Positions 59,720-64,000 of a stretch of 64,000 nt of DNA are shown here, piece by piece. Location: contig JAJTFK010000005.1 in the NCBI GenBank assembly GCA_021298655.1, forward strand, positions 1 through 64,000. Reading direction: 5' to 3'. A model generated the notes under the pieces. That model was given only the letters and a program-made list of their open reading frames with translations. It did not search any database and had not been told where the DNA came from. How positions within the stretch are numbered: position 1 is the stretch's first letter; each line of letters opens with the position of its first letter. Origin of the DNA: Cryomorphaceae bacterium (GTDB lineage Bacteria; Bacteroidota; Bacteroidia; Flavobacteriales; Schleiferiaceae). Made by a program: the position numbers and the translations under genes.

Positions 59720-62034
59720 GGGTTCCTCGGGGTCGTAGTCCGCAAACCCCGAATATCATGGCCAAGGGGGATCACGGTTCCGGCGGTCGCGTCTAAGGTA
59801 ACCATGCTGCCGGTTTGCAGCTGCTGGGTCGCGCCGTCCACGCCCACCAGGGTGGGAATTCCGAGTTCGCGCGCAACAATCGACGCGTGACTAAGCAGGC
59901 CGCCCTGTTCGATGATGAGCCCCTTGGATTGCGCGAGCAGCAGGCTCCAGCCCGGGTCGGTGTGGCGGGCCACCAAGAGGTCAAAATCGGGCCAGGGACC
60001 GGGCTGGAACTCGGGCATGACCAGCGCACGACCGGTAATGCGGCCGGGCACCACGCGGCGGCCGTGGAGCGGGCCGTGGGCGGTTTCGGTCGGAGCATTC
60101 GGAGGTGCTTCGCCGGGCATCCAGGCAAAGGAACGGGGCAAGGATTCGCTGCGGAACCCGGCGTATTCGGCTTTGCGCGCTGCGGCCTGGGACCTCCAGC
60201 TGGCGGGGTTTTCGTCGAGCCAGGTTTCGCGGTCGAGCCAAAAGATGTCGTCGCGGTCGTCGAGGTGTCCGTCGATTACGGCGCGGTCACCGGCGCGCAG
60301 AAGGAGTCGGCGCATCCAACCAAAGGCGGTGGAGCGGAGCAGCCGAAGTTCTTCGCGCTGCCGTATAAACTGCCGGAGCTTGCGGATGCCCCAGGGCAGG
60401 CCCGCTGCCTCGGTTTGGGGTTCGGGCGGAATGGGCTGTGCGGCGGCCGCGAGCAGGGTTTGCGCGAGCAAGGCAAAGGAATCCAAGGGGCTGGCCTGTT
60501 CCAGTTTGAGCTCGTTCGGGAATCGCCCGCCGTATTCGGCCAGGTAGGCCTTGAGGTCGCGTTCGGTTCCGGAATCTGCGGCCAGGGCGGTTGCGAACGC
60601 CTCCGAGTCGGCGGCCGTAAGGGCTTCGCGGGCACCGGGCAGGGCGACGCAACGGCGGGCCAAGTGCTGCAGGGCGCGAAGTTGGGCGCCGCTCGGCGTT
60701 TCCATGCGCAGGTGGGATTCGAGCTGCTCCGGGCCAAACTTTTTCTCGGCCCAGCCCAAGAGGGTCATGAGCGCAGTGTCGTTTTCGACCGTCAGGTACC
60801 AGCGGCGAAGCCAATCCGATTCCAGTCCGCGCCAAATGCGCTGCACGTCGTGGGCATCGAGGCGGTCCCAATCGAGGGCGTCGAGCTCGCGGAATCCGCG
60901 GCGCACGTCTTCGGCAAATGCTAAGCGTTTGGACTTGAAGGTGAATAACTTGAGCAGCACCCGTGGGTAGTAGGTCAGCCGCAGCGACCACGAGGGCTGA
61001 AGCGACTCGGGCACGAAGGGGTGGGCCTTGGTCTGCGCCGAAATCATGCGCTCGAGGTTGACTTTGTTGCGTCCGTAGCCGGGCAAAAACGCCATCATCG
61101 CGTACCAGTGGTTCATCACGTAGTACATGCGGCCTTCGACGGCGGTCACCAGGTGGTCAAAGACGTTCGCATGGGCGGCGATGGTCGGCTTCGAAACCCC
61201 GCTGGCCGCCAAGAGGTCTTGGTACACCCTGCGGTAAAGGTTGGTTGCCACCGAAACGGTCATGGGAAGCACCACGCCGGCATAGGATTCGGCTAGGTTC
61301 GAGTTGTCGAGCAGCCAGGGCTCGTGGTGCCAATCTGCCGTAACGGGCCGGGCCTGCAGCAGGGTCAGGTGGCGGCCGTCCCAGGTCCACTCGGCGTCCA
61401 TGGAGCGGCCAAAGTGGCGTTCGAGGTCGCGGGCGCAGCGCTTTAGGGCGCGGTGCAGGGCCGGGCTCCAGGGACTGGGACCGGCCGGTTCCGTTCGGAA
61501 TTCCCCGGTGCGCGGGTCCATGCGCCGGCATTCCAAGGCGCTGCGGTCGTCGGGCCGGGCGTACCACGGGGTCCCGCTTCGGTAAAAGCCGCGTTCCTCT
61601 ACGGGGTGCCCGTCGACGACGTGGGCGCAAAGCCCCGGGGCCAGGGCCACTGCGTAGCGGTCGGGGTGGGTGAAGAGCACGCCCGAGGCCGTGGCGTCGG
61701 GAACCATGGGCTGAATTACTACGCCGTGGGGACCACCCGTCAAAGGAAGGCCTTCGGCGACGCGACGCAGGGCTTCGCCCAGGTCGGCCATCGGGACGCC
61801 GAGTTCGGTCCGAAAAGCACCGGCGGCGGCGCTGGTTTCGGTGTCTTCGGTTGCCGAGGAGCTGCGCACGGCGAACCACCGGGGCTGACCCAGCTCGCGG
61901 CCGATTTCGGCTACGGGAGGCCTGTGGCCCGCACGCAGGGCGTCGGCGTCCACGCTGACCATGGGGAGTACCCGGAATCCGCCCGATTTCAGTCGATCGA
62001 GTCCGCGCGCTTTGTTGCCAAAAATACCCAGCAC
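59629..62034 (-). CDS. PEP synthase/PPDK-like phosphotransferase
   Basis: An 801-residue protein. The N-terminal ATP-grasp part has WFAVRSSSATEDTETSAAAG near residue 52, VVIQPMVPDATASGVLFTHP near residue 104, and LTLLQARPVTADWH near residue 225. The C-terminal swivelling His domain has EQGGLLSHASIVARELGIPTL near residue 715, with the phospho-accepting His. The pattern is closest to the PEP synthase-like and rifampicin phosphotransferase-like group, which moves the beta phosphate of ATP to a small acceptor. The last 44 residues after VIPL look out of frame and overlap the GNAT gene by 91 bases. Acceptor unknown. Confidence 0.72.
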   Translation of the reverse strand: MLGIFGNKARGLDRLKSGGFRVLPMVSVDADALRAGHRPPVAEIGRELGQPRWFAVRSSSATEDTETSAAAGAFRTELGVPMADLGEALRRVAEGLPLTGGPHGVVIQPMVPDATASGVLFTHPDRYAVALAPGLCAHVVDGHPVEERGFYRSGTPWYARPDDRSALECRRMDPRTGEFRTEPAGPSPWSPALHRALKRCARDLERHFGRSMDAEWTWDGRHLTLLQARPVTADWHHEPWLLDNSNLAESYAGVVLPMTVSVATNLYRRVYQDLLAASGVSKPTIAAHANVFDHLVTAVEGRMYYVMNHWYAMMAFLPGYGRNKVNLERMISAQTKAHPFVPESLQPSWSLRLTYYPRVLLKLFTFKSKRLAFAEDVRRGFRELDALDWDRLDAHDVQRIWRGLESDWLRRWYLTVENDTALMTLLGWAEKKFGPEQLESHLRMETPSGAQLRALQHLARRCVALPGAREALTAADSEAFATALAADSGTERDLKAYLAEYGGRFPNELKLEQASPLDSFALLAQTLLAAAAQPIPPEPQTEAAGLPWGIRKLRQFIRQREELRLLRSTAFGWMRRLLLRAGDRAVIDGHLDDRDDIFWLDRETWLDENPASWRSQAAARKAEYAGFRSESLPRSFAWMPGEAPPNAPTETAHGPLHGRRVVPGRITGRALVMPEFQPGPWPDFDLLVARHTDPGWSLLLAQSKGLIIEQGGLLSHASIVARELGIPTLVGVDGATQQLQTGSMVTLDATAGTVIPLGHDIRGLRTTTPRNPCSAAPGHSLPSNLKPNGTTATASFSASTR

Positions 62035-62036
62035 GC

Positions 62037-62909
62037 TTAGGGAATCAGGTTGGTCAAGAGGTAGGCGAGCACCGCACAGCCCTGAAGGAATAGACTTCGC
62101 CCTTTGTTGGGCTGGAGTGCGTAGGCGATTGCGCCGGTGGCGGCGATTCCCAGGGCGAGGGCTGCGGCAAGCAGGCTCGGGTCGGAATCAGCGTTCATCA
62201 TGGCGCCTACGGCCACCGCCGTTACGGCCACGGTTAGGGCGGCGGCGCCCCAGGTGCCCAGCCGCGCGGAATAGCTGTCGCGGTAGTCGGTTTCTTGGTC
62301 GGGCGACAGGCACTTGCGCGCAATTTCTATTTGGGCACTCAGTGCCCAGATGGACCAACCGTGCCACCACAGGGCCGACGACCAATCGAGGCTTTGGGTG
62401 AGCGCGGCGTAGGCCACCCACTGAAGCAGGAGCATTTGGGCCAGCATCACCACGTTGTAGAGGTAGAATCGGGGTTTTAGCCAGCGAAGCGGACCGATTT
62501 CGTAGCGCGCCGCCAGGCTGTAGACTAGGAGTCCGGCCGAAAGAAGGCCCGATAGCGGGTCAAGTAGGCTGTGCAGCGTGACGAAGATTCCGCCGTTGGC
62601 GTAACCGACCTGAGTCAGTTCGCGCTCGGTGACGAGTCCGCGCTGCAGGGGACGGTCCGGGTGGTGCAGGTCGTCGACGTCGCGGTCGCGCAGCTCATCA
62701 ATGATGCGCGTGTGCAGCAAAAAGCTGATGCCGGCCACGCCCAAGGTGACAAACTTCCACAGGGGTTCGCTTAGACCCTGGTCCGCCATGATGGCCCAGG
62801 TTGAATACAGTACCGCGGCCGTGGTCGGAATCAGGGCGATCAGCGGAAAGCGCTCGGCCTGATAGGTCCAAAGGCGGCGCAGCAGCGGTTTAGGATTTGG
62901 TGTAGGCAT
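62037..62909 (-). CDS. UbiA-family prenyltransferase
   Basis: A 290-residue membrane protein with about nine transmembrane helices. The first Asp-rich motif is RIIDELRDRDVDDLHHPDRPLQRG near residue 68 (DxxxDxxxD type) and the second is in DYRDSYSARLG near residue 207, the two conserved sites that bind prenyl diphosphate. The acceptor cannot be told: quinone, glycerol-1-phosphate and sugar-lipid enzymes share this fold. It overlaps the end of the BtaA-like gene by 20 bases and precedes the phosphotransferase by two bases. Confidence 0.8.
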   Translation of the reverse strand: MPTPNPKPLLRRLWTYQAERFPLIALIPTTAAVLYSTWAIMADQGLSEPLWKFVTLGVAGISFLLHTRIIDELRDRDVDDLHHPDRPLQRGLVTERELTQVGYANGGIFVTLHSLLDPLSGLLSAGLLVYSLAARYEIGPLRWLKPRFYLYNVVMLAQMLLLQWVAYAALTQSLDWSSALWWHGWSIWALSAQIEIARKCLSPDQETDYRDSYSARLGTWGAAALTVAVTAVAVGAMMNADSDPSLLAAALALGIAATGAIAYALQPNKGRSLFLQGCAVLAYLLTNLIP

Positions 62910-63784
62910 GGACGGAGTGGTAAAAAGGTACGCGGTCGGCGGGCAGCGGGGTTGCGGGCTTCCAGGTTTCGAGCCAGCTGGGCGGCGGCGTGGTTCGAAA
63001 GCGGTGGTCCCAAAAAATCAGGGTAGACCCGGGGGCGCAGGCGCGGTCGACGGTTTCGAAGAACGTCGCGACTTCGCGCGCGCTGCGGCCTTCAAGGATG
63101 TCGGAAGCGTGGATCCCGCGACGGGCCGCCGGAGCGGTGCGCAAGGCGTCGTCGAGGCTTTGGTGGTTCAGGGTCAGCTGCTTCAGCACCGGTCCGCTCA
63201 GTCCCTGGTCGAGGTAGGGAATCCCCGAAGCCCGGTAGCCGCCAAAAAGTGGGTATTCGGCGAAGGGATTGTCGGCCAGGGGGTGGGTGCCCAGCAGCGT
63301 GCGGAATTGCCCGAGGTAGTTGATGGGGTGCTTGGTTCGGCTCGCGTTGGCCGAGCCGTCGGTCGTGAGGCCGGGGTGTCGCGCGGACTCGTCGACCCTT
63401 TTTGGCTCAAAGTAGCGGTGGGCGACCCACTTCCACCGCGCGGTTTGCCAACAGCAGCGGCAGGATGCGGCGTGCAAAAAGCCCCAGGAAGCCTTCGAGT
63501 CGGCCGTCGTGCAGCAGTCCGTGGGGGCCGTTTCGGTAGCCAAAGCGCCGGTTGCGCTCCGTTTCGGGGCGGTTAAGTGCCTCGATTTTGGCGGCGATGT
63601 GGGCGAGCTGCGCGGATTCCAGGTCGTAGAGCTGCAGGTTTTGGTGCCCGCGGAGCAAAAGGTCGAGGGCGTGGTCACCGCCCGAGGCGATGAGGTGGTA
63701 GTGTTCGGCCGGGTACTGCTGCCATAAGGCATGCAGGAGTCGGGGGTCTTCCCAGGACTGGGCGTAGTGCGGTCGAACGGCCAT
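62890..63784 (-). pseudogene. BtaA/DUF3419-like transferase, split by a +1 frameshift
   Basis: Two frames together encode about 297 residues. Frame 1 (63784 to the TGA at 63407-63409) starts MAVRPHYAQSWEDPRLLHALW and has the SAM-binding pattern HLIASGGDHALDLLL. Frame 2 (to 62890) continues with EPKRVDESARH, NYLGQF and GIHASDILEG, matching the rest of the DUF3419/BtaA family, which transfers the 3-amino-3-carboxypropyl group of SAM to lipid. The switch lies at or before CTT-TGA-G (63412-63406). It may be a decayed gene, an assembly error or a programmed frameshift. Classed as broken only because one frame does not span it. Confidence 0.75.
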
Positions 63785-63787
63785 GTT

Positions 63788-63795
63788 CAAATATC
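63788..63795 (-). promoter_or_regulatory. -7 box of the five-gene operon
   Basis: GATATTTG, one base from TAnnTTTG, ends 3 nt before the ATG at 63784. Confidence 0.45.
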
Positions 63796-63873
63796 TGCAA
63801 TTGCGGGGCTCGGTCCGCGGTAGTATTCGCCGAATCTCGATGCAGTCGTGGGATTTTCTGCGGATTCGCGCCG

Positions 63874-63881
63874 TATTTTCG
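63874..63881 (+). promoter_or_regulatory. -7 box of tRNA-Leu
   Basis: TATTTTCG lies 10 nt before the mature tRNA 5' end, the same layout and TTCG ending as the tRNA-fMet promoter. Confidence 0.5.
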
Positions 63882-63891
63882 CGATCCACCT

Positions 63892-63977
63892 GTCCAAGTG
63901 GTGAAATAGGTAGACACGAGGGACTTAAAATCCCTTGGCCAGTGATGGCCGTGCGGGTTCGATTCCCGCCTTGGGCA
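63892..63977 (+). tRNA. tRNA-Leu (TAA)
   Basis: An 86-nt class II tRNA with anticodon TAA (loop CTTAAAA) and a long variable arm (TGGCCAGTGATGGCC region), as expected for leucine. The acceptor stem GTCCAAG/CTTGGGC closes with one G-U pair, and the T arm has GGTTCGATTCC. CCA is not encoded. Confidence 0.95.
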
Positions 63978-64000
63978 CGCACTTCTTTCTTCAATTTTCC

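Overview
The window is a gene-dense, GC-rich stretch of a Bacteroidota chromosome, most likely a marine Flavobacteriales lineage (Cryomorphaceae/Schleiferiaceae-like). Three things in the sequence point there: type IX secretion/gliding genes (sprF-gldKLMN, gldB, gldC, a GldA-like ATPase), promoters with the Bacteroidota -7 element TAnnTTTG, and almost no Shine-Dalgarno sequences. MurE carries the DNPR signature of meso-diaminopimelate peptidoglycan.

Layout. 1-1420 is an AT-rich accessory stretch with a DUF2200 gene, a possible structured small RNA and a small beta-barrel protein. 1537-8500 holds tRNA-fMet, the ribosome-assembly GTPases era and der, a YefM-YoeB toxin-antitoxin pair, a GldA-like ATPase, and an rsgA-dtd-mazG run followed by an acyl-CoA dehydrogenase and a small lipoprotein. 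8512-8866 is a cluster of direct and inverted repeats between convergent genes. 8860-16891 holds a methyltransferase/radical SAM pair, hflX, a cytochrome-b-like protein, malic enzyme, an MFS transporter and an outer-membrane protein.

16888-33063 is the division and cell-wall (dcw) cluster, all on the minus strand in the order mraZ-rsmH-ftsL-ftsI-murE-mraY-murD-ftsW-murG-murC-ftsQ-ftsA-ftsZ-yqeY. It has a clear MraZ operator in front of it and an unusually long FtsZ. 33329-41749 holds an alpha/beta hydrolase, engB, gldC/gldB diverging from nadE, a PafA-type phosphatase, an ABC-F protein, a DUF983 protein and an FAD oxidoreductase. 41772-50895 holds the T9SS motor operon with its terminator, an apparently inactive ureohydrolase-fold protein, and topA. 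51006-58125 is a plus-strand run: miaB, a secreted protein, a sigma-54 activator, lptE, a TPR protein and secG, then groES-groEL.

58192-63784 is a five-gene minus-strand operon: BtaA/DUF3419-like aminocarboxypropyl transferase, UbiA-like prenyltransferase, PEP-synthase-like phosphotransferase, GNAT and a VTE5/dolichol-kinase-like enzyme. I cannot assign this set to a known pathway; it looks like an unusual isoprenoid or polar-lipid pathway. Its first gene is split by a +1 frameshift exactly at a CTT-TGA site, and the junction of its third and fourth genes also looks frame-disturbed. The window ends with tRNA-Leu(UAA).

Many genes have a TAnnTTTG box ending only 3-8 bases (most often 4) before the start codon, which predicts leaderless mRNAs. 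Many neighbours overlap by ATGA/GTGA, which indicates translational coupling.
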